64,000 bases of DNA. Origin: Planctomycetota bacterium. Lineage in GTDB: Bacteria > Planctomycetota > Planctomycetia > Pirellulales > Pirellulaceae. The stretch covers positions 35,934 to 99,933 of the forward strand of contig JAPLNM010000035.1 in the NCBI GenBank assembly GCA_026692845.1, read 5' to 3'. The notes beneath the pieces were generated by a model. That model ran no database searches. It had not been told where the DNA came from and saw nothing but the letters and a program-made list of their open reading frames with translations. The position numbers were made by a program, and so were the translations under genes. Positions within the stretch are counted from its first letter, which is position 1. Each line of letters starts with the position of its first letter. This document shows positions 16,995-24,691 of the stretch, one piece after another.

Positions 16995-19061
16995 TCAAGG
17001 GACAGGGTTTTTATTAGGTTCGGACGGATCCGTTGGCCCAGGATCCATTGGCCCAGGATCAGTCGCTTGGACCCCCGCCCCCGCTTGGACTTGCTTCGGG
17101 GCCAGGACCGGGTCTGCGAGTAAGAAATCTGCAGGTAGGAAATCTCCAGGTATAAATTCTGCTGGCAGATCATCTAAACGGCCAGGAGCACTTGGCCCTT
17201 CGGTCTCGGGTTGACTCGATGGAGTTGGCGCGACCGGTGCATCGGCCGAATCACCCGCGGGCAGATCGGATATTGGGTCTTGCGCGGTTTGTGAAAAAGT
17301 GATTTTCAGCCAAATCAATTCGCGCCAACCCTCGGGGATTTTATGCCATACCAATGGACCACCAATCAAAGTCAAGGCCGCGATGATGCCAAAAAAGAGC
17401 AACCATCGCAGGTACACCTTTCTGGCATCTCGGTATCGCAATCCGACGAGCGAGCCGAGCACCTGGGTCTCTTCCTGGGACTCATTGCTGGCCAATAGCT
17501 CAGAATCGTTTTCGATTTGTCTTAGCCGCGTCCTTTTTGCTGTCGATTGGCTGGCCAAGTCTAGCGATTCGCTCTGTTCATCGCGTTCGGCAGTGGCTCT
17601 GCGACGTTGCGCGGTGTAGGGAATCCAACTGGAAAGTTGGCTCGCTGCGCGTTGTATCCAGGTAGGATCCGACGTTGGGGATGGATCGGGGGGACGAACC
17701 GTTTGGGTAACTGTTTTCTGCTTTGATTTCGGTTTTGAGGTTTCCTTTTGCGTGGTATTTTTAGCCGACTGGGCCTTGATCGAGGACTCTTGAGGCTTTC
17801 CAGGCTTGCTTTTCTGCTCAGGAACGATGGGCCTGGTTTTCGTTGGTTCAGAAATCCTGGCCGGACTTGGAGGTGTCGCCGCAGATGTTCCTGGCTCAAC
17901 GGTTGTTGGAGCTTGAGAAAGCAGGTCGCGTAACGATTCGATCGCCTCGACAAGTTGCTGCGACTGATGATCGATGATCTCAGGCAATGATTCGATGGCT
18001 CTTCCCATGCTATCGAGCCGTACGGTTATTTTTTCGAATTGACCGCTGAGGCGGTCTTGAGATTTCAAAACTCGGTCCAGTCCCTCGACACCCCCCGGAC
18101 CTGCCGAGATCGAGCTTATCGCCGTTGGGAGATGAACCGAAGGGTTACGCGAAGCGGCGTTGTCGAAGCCGATCGCACGCATAAGGCGGTCTTTTATTTT
18201 TTGGATATCCGACAGACCCGGTTTTGGCAATTGCTGCAAGTCCGGAGCCTCAGGTGCAAAGGGCGGCAAGGGGGCCGGGGTGGATGTCTTGTCGGAAAGG
18301 GACCCTGGGATGAATTGACTGCGAGCTTCGACGATGAGATTCGTCCCTGAAACGTTGTAGAGAAAACGTGCCGCTTCGAAACTCAAAGTCGCGATTCGAA
18401 TCTCGCTGCCGACTTCGAGGACCTGTCCATGGGCTGGTTTGTCGTCTACGAGTGTCGGATGCTCACCGAAAAGATCCACCACACGGCACAAGTCGCCCTG
18501 ACTCTCGCCCCGAAACAGGATCGCCTGAAACCTGCTGACTTGCTTGTGCTTGGGCTGAATATGGCAAGCCGGGGAAGTTCCAAGGATCGACAGTGCCGAT
18601 TGGATTCGGAAATGCGTCGAGTTGGGTGCTGAGTTCAAATATCCGGAACGAGCAACCAGGGTGTTCGGGAAAACCCGAATGTCGTCGACGTTGAAGTTTT
18701 CCCAAGAAAACGTTTCGGGTTGCGATTCCGCTGACCGTATCGATTGCACCGTGACTCGGGCGTTGGGTTGTAGCCAAAATGTCCCTCCTTGGGTCGCAAA
18801 GACCGGTTCGCACAAGGACATTGGGTTCGATTCAACCAACTCCAAGACCGCGACAAAGGTTTTTGAAACCTGCAAGTAGACACAGACTGGCGCCGGAAGC
18901 CCCGGAATGCAGATTTCACATCGTGGGTCGCTTCCGATACGAGCAAAAGGCCCCTCAACTTCGAAATGCTGCGTTTTGCCTAAAAACACGCACTCGAGGC
19001 GCACCTTTCCACCACCCCACTCCAGGTGGGACAGACTAGCGTCTATCCTCGATTCCTCCAC
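16995..19061 (-). CDS. FHA-domain protein with coiled coil and one membrane segment
   Basis: 688 residues from a GTG start with a G-rich site upstream. Two FHA-like segments are visible: residues about 25-100 (FARIGSDPRCEICIPG) and about 150-240 (LSILGTSPACHIQPKHKQVSRFQAILF). The second has Gln where the usual conserved His of the FHA motif would be. Then come a coiled-coil stretch near 340-390 (LDRVLKSQDRLSGQFEKI), a Pro/Lys/Thr-rich linker, one membrane helix at about 550-570 (WLLFFGIIAALTLIGG) and a repetitive acidic/Pro tail with copies of PAEF-PGDF-LPADF. FHA domains bind phosphothreonine peptides, so this may be a membrane-tied adaptor for Ser/Thr kinases, which planctomycetes have in large numbers. 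Convergent with ftsH, 15 nt apart. Confidence 0.75.
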   Translation of the reverse strand: MEESRIDASLSHLEWGGGKVRLECVFLGKTQHFEVEGPFARIGSDPRCEICIPGLPAPVCVYLQVSKTFVAVLELVESNPMSLCEPVFATQGGTFWLQPNARVTVQSIRSAESQPETFSWENFNVDDIRVFPNTLVARSGYLNSAPNSTHFRIQSALSILGTSPACHIQPKHKQVSRFQAILFRGESQGDLCRVVDLFGEHPTLVDDKPAHGQVLEVGSEIRIATLSFEAARFLYNVSGTNLIVEARSQFIPGSLSDKTSTPAPLPPFAPEAPDLQQLPKPGLSDIQKIKDRLMRAIGFDNAASRNPSVHLPTAISSISAGPGGVEGLDRVLKSQDRLSGQFEKITVRLDSMGRAIESLPEIIDHQSQQLVEAIESLRDLLSQAPTTVEPGTSAATPPSPARISEPTKTRPIVPEQKSKPGKPQESSIKAQSAKNTTQKETSKPKSKQKTVTQTVRPPDPSPTSDPTWIQRAASQLSSWIPYTAQRRRATAERDEQSESLDLASQSTAKRTRLRQIENDSELLASNESQEETQVLGSLVGLRYRDARKVYLRWLLFFGIIAALTLIGGPLVWHKIPEGWRELIWLKITFSQTAQDPISDLPAGDSADAPVAPTPSSQPETEGPSAPGRLDDLPAEFIPGDFLPADFLLADPVLAPKQVQAGAGVQATDPGPMDPGPTDPSEPNKNPVP

Positions 19062-19584
19062 GTTCCCCCCTTTGAAAATCGATCAAAGCAATCGAACTTC
19101 TGACTCGACGAGGCACTCGCATCGCCACAGCGGAACTTTGCAGCTCCTGGTTCACTCTAGCCCAGGTCGATTCTCCAGAGTCTCCCAAAGAACATGGGAA
19201 AACTCCTAAGAATATTCTCTCTGATTTTTTCTTCGGGTCAAACCGCTCCACCCTTTAACACTAAGCTTGCGCGAACTCCATTAAGCCGATCGTTACGACG
19301 CCCTAGACGCCATTGCCGTCGCAATCGGCGTCCTAGGTAGGATCCAATCGAACGACCCCGACGTGCCTTTTCGGCAGAACCCACCGAAATCGTTGTTTTA
19401 CAGGTGTTTTCATGCCGATTTGCGTTCTGTCCCCAGACCTTCCGCACCGTAATCTCATGCAAAAATCGCACGCAAATTCCATGAAAGGTTAACCACTTGC
19501 AAGGTTGCAAATCGGCCTGCTTGCGGTCATACTGTGGATGTACTTGGCGGAAAGTTTACTTGTCTCCTTCTGAGAAGCCTTGCA
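19062..19584. other. Divergent intergenic region, 523 nt, with long hairpin
   Basis: This separates the GTG start of the FHA gene from the sugar transferase. No open frame here looks like a protein: the 90-residue minus frame at 19238-19510 has a Cys/Arg-rich composition with no family features. The main structure is the hairpin at 19302-19337. Promoters for both flanking genes are expected here, but I cannot point to clear boxes. Confidence 0.5.
19302..19337. other. Long bulged hairpin / inverted repeat
   Basis: Three paired blocks stack: CCTAG (19302-19306) with CTAGG (19333-19337), ACGCC (19307-19311) with GGCGT (19327-19331), and ATTGC (19312-19316) with GCAAT (19321-19325). The loop is CGTC, and there are single-C bulges at 19326 and 19332. 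That makes a 15-bp stem. No T-tract follows on either strand, so it is not a classic intrinsic terminator. It could be a protein-binding site, a structured leader of the sugar transferase transcript, or a small RNA element. Confidence 0.55.
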
Positions 19585-20457
19585 ATGTCAGAACACCTAG
19601 CCTTGAATACACCTGACGCATTTGGAAAACCAGGTTATTCTGAGGGGAATTTCGAAAACCCCAAGCTTTCACTACCCGCCATACCAGCCTTTGACATTCC
19701 AGAGGAACTGCGAGGAGAATTCATCGCTACTGGAGTTTTATCGACCCTCGAAGTACCTTCCTACCACGACTGGAAACGCTTTTGGGAAGTCCCAACCGCG
19801 CTGGTCCTGGCAGTTCCAGCTTTGATGGTTACCGCCGTTCTGATCGTTTTGGTCAGACTAACGAGCAAAGGTCCAGGCATCTACCAGCAAGTCCGATCTG
19901 GAAAAGATGGCAAGGAATTCACGATGTACAAACTCCGCAGCATGCGTACCGATGCGGAGAAGAATGGTATCCAGTGGAGCACCGGCGACGCGGATCGTCG
20001 TATCACTCCCTTAGGCTATTGGCTCCGCAAGCTTCACCTTGACGAACTTCCCCAAATCATCAACGTCCTACGCGGCGAGATGTCTTTTTGCGGCCCAAGA
20101 CCTGAACGACCACAATTCGTTTCAGAACTTGAAAAGTATGTTCCCTACTACCGGACCCGATTGGCCGTCCGTCCAGGAATTACCGGATTCGCCCAAATCA
20201 ATTTGCCAGCCGATAGCGACACGGTTTCGGTGATGAAGAAACAAACGCTCGATCTGGACTACATCGAAGATGCTACACTCACGGCAGATCTGCGAATGGT
20301 CGGCTGCACGGCACTTAGACTCGTCGGAATTCCTGGCAAGGTCGCTACGAAAGTCGCCGGCTTGGTCAGAAGCCCTGAAGAGTCGAAATTCTCAAACCAC
20401 TACATAGACCTCTGGCGAAAATGCGAGAGCGTTAAGAACCAAAGTTCTCAGAACTAG
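19585..20457 (+). CDS. Undecaprenyl-phosphate sugar-phosphate transferase (exopolysaccharide initiation)
   Basis: Bacterial sugar transferase family. These membrane enzymes move a sugar-1-phosphate from a nucleotide sugar onto a lipid carrier, starting a polysaccharide repeat unit. I chose ATG 19585 (290 residues) over an in-frame GTG at 19534. One hydrophobic segment (TALVLAVPALMVTAVLIVLV) at about 73-92 is followed by the catalytic region: GPGIYQQVRSGKDGKEFTMY, KLRSMRTDAEK, the Asp/Glu pair in LHLDELPQIINVLRGEMS, and CGPRPERPQF. It resembles the short monotopic members rather than the five-helix WcaJ type. It is directly followed by a polysaccharide deacetylase, which supports a role in exopolysaccharide formation. 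Confidence 0.92.
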   Translation: MSEHLALNTPDAFGKPGYSEGNFENPKLSLPAIPAFDIPEELRGEFIATGVLSTLEVPSYHDWKRFWEVPTALVLAVPALMVTAVLIVLVRLTSKGPGIYQQVRSGKDGKEFTMYKLRSMRTDAEKNGIQWSTGDADRRITPLGYWLRKLHLDELPQIINVLRGEMSFCGPRPERPQFVSELEKYVPYYRTRLAVRPGITGFAQINLPADSDTVSVMKKQTLDLDYIEDATLTADLRMVGCTALRLVGIPGKVATKVAGLVRSPEESKFSNHYIDLWRKCESVKNQSSQN

Positions 20458-20482
20458 CGAGATTTTCATCGGAGTCCAAACG

Positions 20483-21343
20483 ATTCGATCCGAACCCAAG
20501 CATATCTTCTCGATCGACGTTGAAGACTACTACCACGTTTCGAACTTTGACTCGATCTCATCTCGGGATCGTTGGTCGGACTGGGAACAACGCGTCGAGA
20601 CGAGCACCAACAGAATGCTCGATCTTCTAGAGCGCAAGTCCGTGAAATCCTATTGCTACTTTCTCGGCTGGGTAGCCGACAAGTATCCCGATCTGGTTCT
20701 CCGTGCGGTTGCCCAAGGCCACATTGTAGGGTCCCACACCTACTGGCACCGCATGATCCACCAACATACCCCCACCTCGCTCCATCTCGACCTGGGGATG
20801 GCAAACAATACTCTCTCGAAACTCACGAACTACCCAATACGCCACTTTCGTGCACCCACTTTTTCGATCACCAAAAAATCTCCGTGGGCCCTGGCAATCC
20901 TAAAACAACATGGCTTCGAACACGACAGCAGTGTTGTGCCTGTGCGACACGATCGATACGGTATCCCGGATTCCCCTCTGGATTCCTATCTCCTCTGCGA
21001 CGGCCAAGACCAAATAGCCGAACATCCCGTCAGCGTCCTAAAACTCCCCGGGGTCCGACTCCCCATCGGAGGAGGTGGCTACTTCAGAATCTTTCCATGG
21101 TGGTTCACTCGATGGGCCTTTCGTAAAATCGAACGATCCGGCCGCACCATCCACTTCTACATCCACCCTTGGGAAATCGACCCAGGCCAACCCGTCGCCG
21201 ATCGACTCGGGACCCTCTCGCGTTTTCGCCACTACCGAAATCTCAATCGATGCTTCGATCGATTAGAACGACTCTTCGATACGTTCTCCTTCGGAAATCT
21301 CGAACTTCCCAAACCCCAAGGAAGCTACTTGCTGGGCGGGTAA
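20483..21343 (+). CDS. XrtA/PEP-CTERM-type polysaccharide deacetylase, probable ATT start
   Basis: NodB-fold deacetylase with a DUF3473-type C-terminus. Family motifs are HIFSIDVEDYYHV (metal Asp), VGSHTYWHRMIH, the long FRAPTFSITKKSPWAL with VRHDRYGIPDSP, LPIGGGGYFRIFPWW and FYIHPWEIDPGQP. This set matches the deacetylase found in exosortase-linked polysaccharide loci. The conserved frame runs well upstream of the first ATG (20615), and between the stop at 20405 and that ATG there is no in-frame ATG, GTG or TTG. The best start is ATT at 20483, with GGAG 8 nt upstream (20471-20474), giving 286 residues. A start-codon mutation is the alternative. Its 3' end overlaps the convergent peptidase gene by 19 nt. 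Confidence 0.85.
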   Translation: MRSEPKHIFSIDVEDYYHVSNFDSISSRDRWSDWEQRVETSTNRMLDLLERKSVKSYCYFLGWVADKYPDLVLRAVAQGHIVGSHTYWHRMIHQHTPTSLHLDLGMANNTLSKLTNYPIRHFRAPTFSITKKSPWALAILKQHGFEHDSSVVPVRHDRYGIPDSPLDSYLLCDGQDQIAEHPVSVLKLPGVRLPIGGGGYFRIFPWWFTRWAFRKIERSGRTIHFYIHPWEIDPGQPVADRLGTLSRFRHYRNLNRCFDRLERLFDTFSFGNLELPKPQGSYLLGG

Positions 21344-22323
21344 AGTATCTCAGCGATCTGCGAAAACAGTTTTTCCAGCTCCTCGTAGTACCGTACCGGT
21401 TCGATCGAATTTTTCTCGGCCCTCAAGTCTTCGAGTCGCTTCTCAAGTTGACCGATGAGGTTGCTCTGTTCGACCGATAACCCTTCCCGCTGAATTGGCT
21501 CCTTGAGCCATACCAACCTAGCCAACTCTCCATCGACGATTCCATTCTCGGGTCGCTTGATGCGTCGAAGGCCTCGATAGAAATCCGCAGGCGTTCCCTT
21601 GCCGTCGCCATTGTCGTCTAAGATCGCATGCTCGGTCGCTAACAACTTGTTATCCTCGTAGTAACGATCCGTCTTGCGACTGGCCGATACAAATGCCTCC
21701 AAAACCGAGATGGCGTGGTCATGATCCAGATCCGAAGCCGGATCGCTGATGCTCTGAGCGAAAAACCCTCCAAATCGCGAAAAGTTCGACTCCGATCCAC
21801 TCTTGGTCGATGTGATCACCACGCGCTTGGGATTCGATAAAACCGCCAAAAATGGTCCCGAACTAGAACCGCAAACAGCGATCACCCAACGATGCTTCGA
21901 TCCACTTAGCCATTGCCCAAGCTCCTGTGCCGACACGTCGGCACCTCGCATGTTGAACTTGGTCGTTTTGCCATCATGTGTCCCATGCCCCATCATCACC
22001 AGCCAATAAGTCCCCTCGTCGCTCATGTGCTCGACTCGCTCAATCCATTCCTTGAGCATCTCCCGGTCGCTTGCCCCACCTAAAACTCCCCCCTGTGCAG
22101 GGACATCCCGGCCTACCCACTGAACCTTCGTCCCGCGAGTCGACTCGGTCCAGCCCTGTGCCCACTCTTGGAACAACTTGCCATAGAGTGGCTCTCCGGG
22201 TGCCCCTAGAACCACGCACACACTTGGCGCCGACGCAGGCACCAACTCCTGGCCCAACAACGCCCCAGGCTTGAAACCAACCAAAAGAACCCATCCAACC
22301 AAAACTCGCTTAGGCCAATCCAT
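21325..22323 (-). CDS. Exported caspase/legumain-like cysteine peptidase (last gene of MoxR operon)
   Basis: 332 residues with an N-terminal hydrophobic segment (VLVGWVLLVGFKPGALLG) that looks like a signal peptide or anchor. The middle fits the clan CD fold: a strand then the histidine motif YWLVMMGHGTHDG (His 113) and a strand then the cysteine motif WVIAVCGSSSG (Cys 151). This His-Gly ... Cys-Gly-Ser pattern is that of C13/C14 peptidases. After it come a Ser/Gly-rich segment, an Asp-rich loop (ILDDNGDGKG, possibly metal-binding) and a charged coiled-coil tail. The ATG lies 14 nt inside the end of the VWA gene, so it is translated with that operon. Substrate and activity are unknown; a catalytically dead member is possible. 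Confidence 0.72.
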   Translation of the reverse strand: MDWPKRVLVGWVLLVGFKPGALLGQELVPASAPSVCVVLGAPGEPLYGKLFQEWAQGWTESTRGTKVQWVGRDVPAQGGVLGGASDREMLKEWIERVEHMSDEGTYWLVMMGHGTHDGKTTKFNMRGADVSAQELGQWLSGSKHRWVIAVCGSSSGPFLAVLSNPKRVVITSTKSGSESNFSRFGGFFAQSISDPASDLDHDHAISVLEAFVSASRKTDRYYEDNKLLATEHAILDDNGDGKGTPADFYRGLRRIKRPENGIVDGELARLVWLKEPIQREGLSVEQSNLIGQLEKRLEDLRAEKNSIEPVRYYEELEKLFSQIAEILYPPSK

Positions 22324-24691
22324 GTCGTCGCCTCCACCACCACTCAGCAGCTAAACAAAATACAGCCATTCCAAGCAACCATGGAGTGTGCCAAAGCGGT
22401 GAGGTTCGCTGCTCGGTAAACTGCAATCGACCTACAGGAATTTTCGCAATAAGCGTATCTAGCGAGTCAGAGCGGATCAGCGTGCCGCCACTGGATTGGG
22501 CCAAGTCTCGTAAACGGTCTTCATCGACGCTGCAATCGGCTAACTCGATCGCCTCGGGCTCATAGACAAAGGCTGACTGCGCCTGGCCAACGAGATTCCC
22601 CTCTGGACTTCGAGCTTCGGCCTCCACGCGATAAACTCCAGAGCGACGCATCAGAAAACTGGTTTCATAAACCCCTGCAGATTCCAACGATGCGACCCCC
22701 TTGACCTCGATCGTCTCGCCACCCTCAGGGGGTAAAATCCGAACCTCCACAGAGGCATTGTCCATCGCCAAATACTTTTCGTCTCGCACCGTTACCTCAA
22801 TCAATCGCTTGGTGTTCTGAACCAAATCCAAACGCCCTGTCATCTCCACACGCCTCGGGATGTCGACCATCAACCCTCGAACGATTTGCCTCCAAGATTG
22901 ATAAAACGGACTGACGCTCTCTTGGCGATGCATCATCGCCCAGCGCCACAAGTCACCGAGGAGGACCGCTCCGGTCTGTCCTCTCCCGAATTTCTGAACC
23001 ACAAGCAGCGGGGCCTTCGATCCATCCTGCAATGGCCCCTCGACCAGAATCCTTGCACCCGCTTTTACCTCCACCGTGCGATTCCAAACCTCAAAAGATG
23101 GCATTTGCTCAAGGCGTTTGGATTCGTCTGCCTCGTTGTCTTGCACTCGCAAGTACGGCAACAACCAACCCTCTCGCGTAAGCTGATATCGGATCGCTCC
23201 CTCAGAGGGTTGTTCAATCTCTGGAACAAACTTTTCCGGTTCCGTCGGATCGCCATACACCGGCAGGAGTTGGCCTAGCACGGAATCCCGAAACCCACGA
23301 CCTCGCATGCTCTCCTGGCCTCCGAGCATTAACAAGGTCCCTCCCCTAAGGGATACAAACTGCCTCAAAAGCTGCATTTGATCGACGCTGAAAAATTCCG
23401 TTTCTAAATCGTCGAGGATGATCATCGAATAGGCATAAAGCTCTGAAGCATCCTTGGGAAAACCCTTCGTTAGCTCCTCTTTACCTAGCACACCCAATCT
23501 CGCAAATACCGGCTCGTCGTACTTCTCTTTCTCTTCCTCCGAAACATCCTCAAACCCAGAAAACAACGGATTACTGTCCTCGGTCCCCTTGCTGCGAAAA
23601 CTGAATTTCGGCTGCCTTTTTGCAATCCTAATCAAAGCCGTTAACGCCAACTCGGCGTCTTGACTCAAGGCCCTTTGGAGGAACTTGTACTCCCAATTGG
23701 GCCTGCCCGAAAGGTACAGGATCCTATAAGGCCCCATCGTCCGATCGACCGCTACATACCGGTGGTTGTTCTCTAAGGTCATCTCCCGTCCGGGGATTTC
23801 TCGCGAAGAACGACACTCGACCTTGTAACCTTGGGGTCCAATCTCCTTAGGCCGAAACTGAAACCGTACCACCGATGGCTTGCCCGATGCGTCGAGCTCG
23901 ATCGTCTGCTTCTGCAATACGACTTGATCAAGTCCCTCCAAATGCACATCGATCCGTTCGGACGGGAAACCTCGATGGCCAATACTCGCAACAATCGTTA
24001 CCGGAGCGGTTTCAAAGTCGCTGGTCTGAACACTCACGTCCTGAATCCATAAATCCCGCTTCTGATCCCCTTGCGTCGGTACCAACACCGGAAAAATAGG
24101 GATGCCCTTGAATAGACTCCCTTGGGATTGCAAACTTTCAGCCTTTTGGGTGCTTCTGCCATCGGTAATGAGCACGATCCCCGCCGGCGGTTCGGTCGGA
24201 TAACGCTCCTTGAGACTCACAATGGCCCCTTCGATATTGGATTGGTACTCCGTACCATCCCATTGACTCAATTGCTCTACCGATCGAATCTGTCCCCCAA
24301 AAAGATACTTTTTTACGCGGTACTCGGCTCCCAGTTCACTCAACCAACTGGCCTCATCGGCGATCATCCCCGCAAACGACGGAACCAACCGACCCTCCTC
24401 AGACGGGTCCTGGGTATACAAAGCCTTCATCGAACGGCTGTTATCGACAAGCACCGCTATCGTGTTGGCTTGGGATTTCGGTACGGTCAGACTGCGGGTT
24501 GGCTCCAAAAGACAAAAACACAAAATGCCCAAGCCGATGGCTCGAAGTAGCGTCCCTATCCATCGAGCCCTTAGCCCTGCCGCTTCACGGTAGGAGAACC
24601 ATGTAGCGACCGTAAATGCAACCCACATCAAGATCGCTAGCGGTAACCAAGCGGCTTTGGCAAAGACAAGACCATCGAGCAAATCGATCAC
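22310..24691 (-). CDS. VWA and glutamine-amidotransferase-like membrane protein
   Basis: 793 residues starting at a GTG in a GTGA overlap with the DUF4175 stop. Two N-terminal membrane helices (about 13-33 and 46-62) are followed by a VWA domain with metal site VLVDNSRSM, a beta-sandwich region, and a class-I glutamine-amidotransferase-like fold (MIILDDLETEFFSVDQM, then RGGTLLMLGGQESM). The usual catalytic Cys is not seen, so the latter is probably structural. A last membrane helix (LLGMAVFCLAAEWWW) ends the protein. This architecture is typical of the large membrane proteins in planctomycete and Bacteroidetes MoxR operons. Its function is not known. Confidence 0.83.
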   Translation of the reverse strand: MIDLLDGLVFAKAAWLPLAILMWVAFTVATWFSYREAAGLRARWIGTLLRAIGLGILCFCLLEPTRSLTVPKSQANTIAVLVDNSRSMKALYTQDPSEEGRLVPSFAGMIADEASWLSELGAEYRVKKYLFGGQIRSVEQLSQWDGTEYQSNIEGAIVSLKERYPTEPPAGIVLITDGRSTQKAESLQSQGSLFKGIPIFPVLVPTQGDQKRDLWIQDVSVQTSDFETAPVTIVASIGHRGFPSERIDVHLEGLDQVVLQKQTIELDASGKPSVVRFQFRPKEIGPQGYKVECRSSREIPGREMTLENNHRYVAVDRTMGPYRILYLSGRPNWEYKFLQRALSQDAELALTALIRIAKRQPKFSFRSKGTEDSNPLFSGFEDVSEEEKEKYDEPVFARLGVLGKEELTKGFPKDASELYAYSMIILDDLETEFFSVDQMQLLRQFVSLRGGTLLMLGGQESMRGRGFRDSVLGQLLPVYGDPTEPEKFVPEIEQPSEGAIRYQLTREGWLLPYLRVQDNEADESKRLEQMPSFEVWNRTVEVKAGARILVEGPLQDGSKAPLLVVQKFGRGQTGAVLLGDLWRWAMMHRQESVSPFYQSWRQIVRGLMVDIPRRVEMTGRLDLVQNTKRLIEVTVRDEKYLAMDNASVEVRILPPEGGETIEVKGVASLESAGVYETSFLMRRSGVYRVEAEARSPEGNLVGQAQSAFVYEPEAIELADCSVDEDRLRDLAQSSGGTLIRSDSLDTLIAKIPVGRLQFTEQRTSPLWHTPWLLGMAVFCLAAEWWWRRRHGLA

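Noticed and set aside
19238..19510. 90-codon minus frame in the FHA-sugar transferase gap
   Set aside because: Composition is unlike the neighbouring proteins, no motif or ribosome binding site, and it spans the hairpin.
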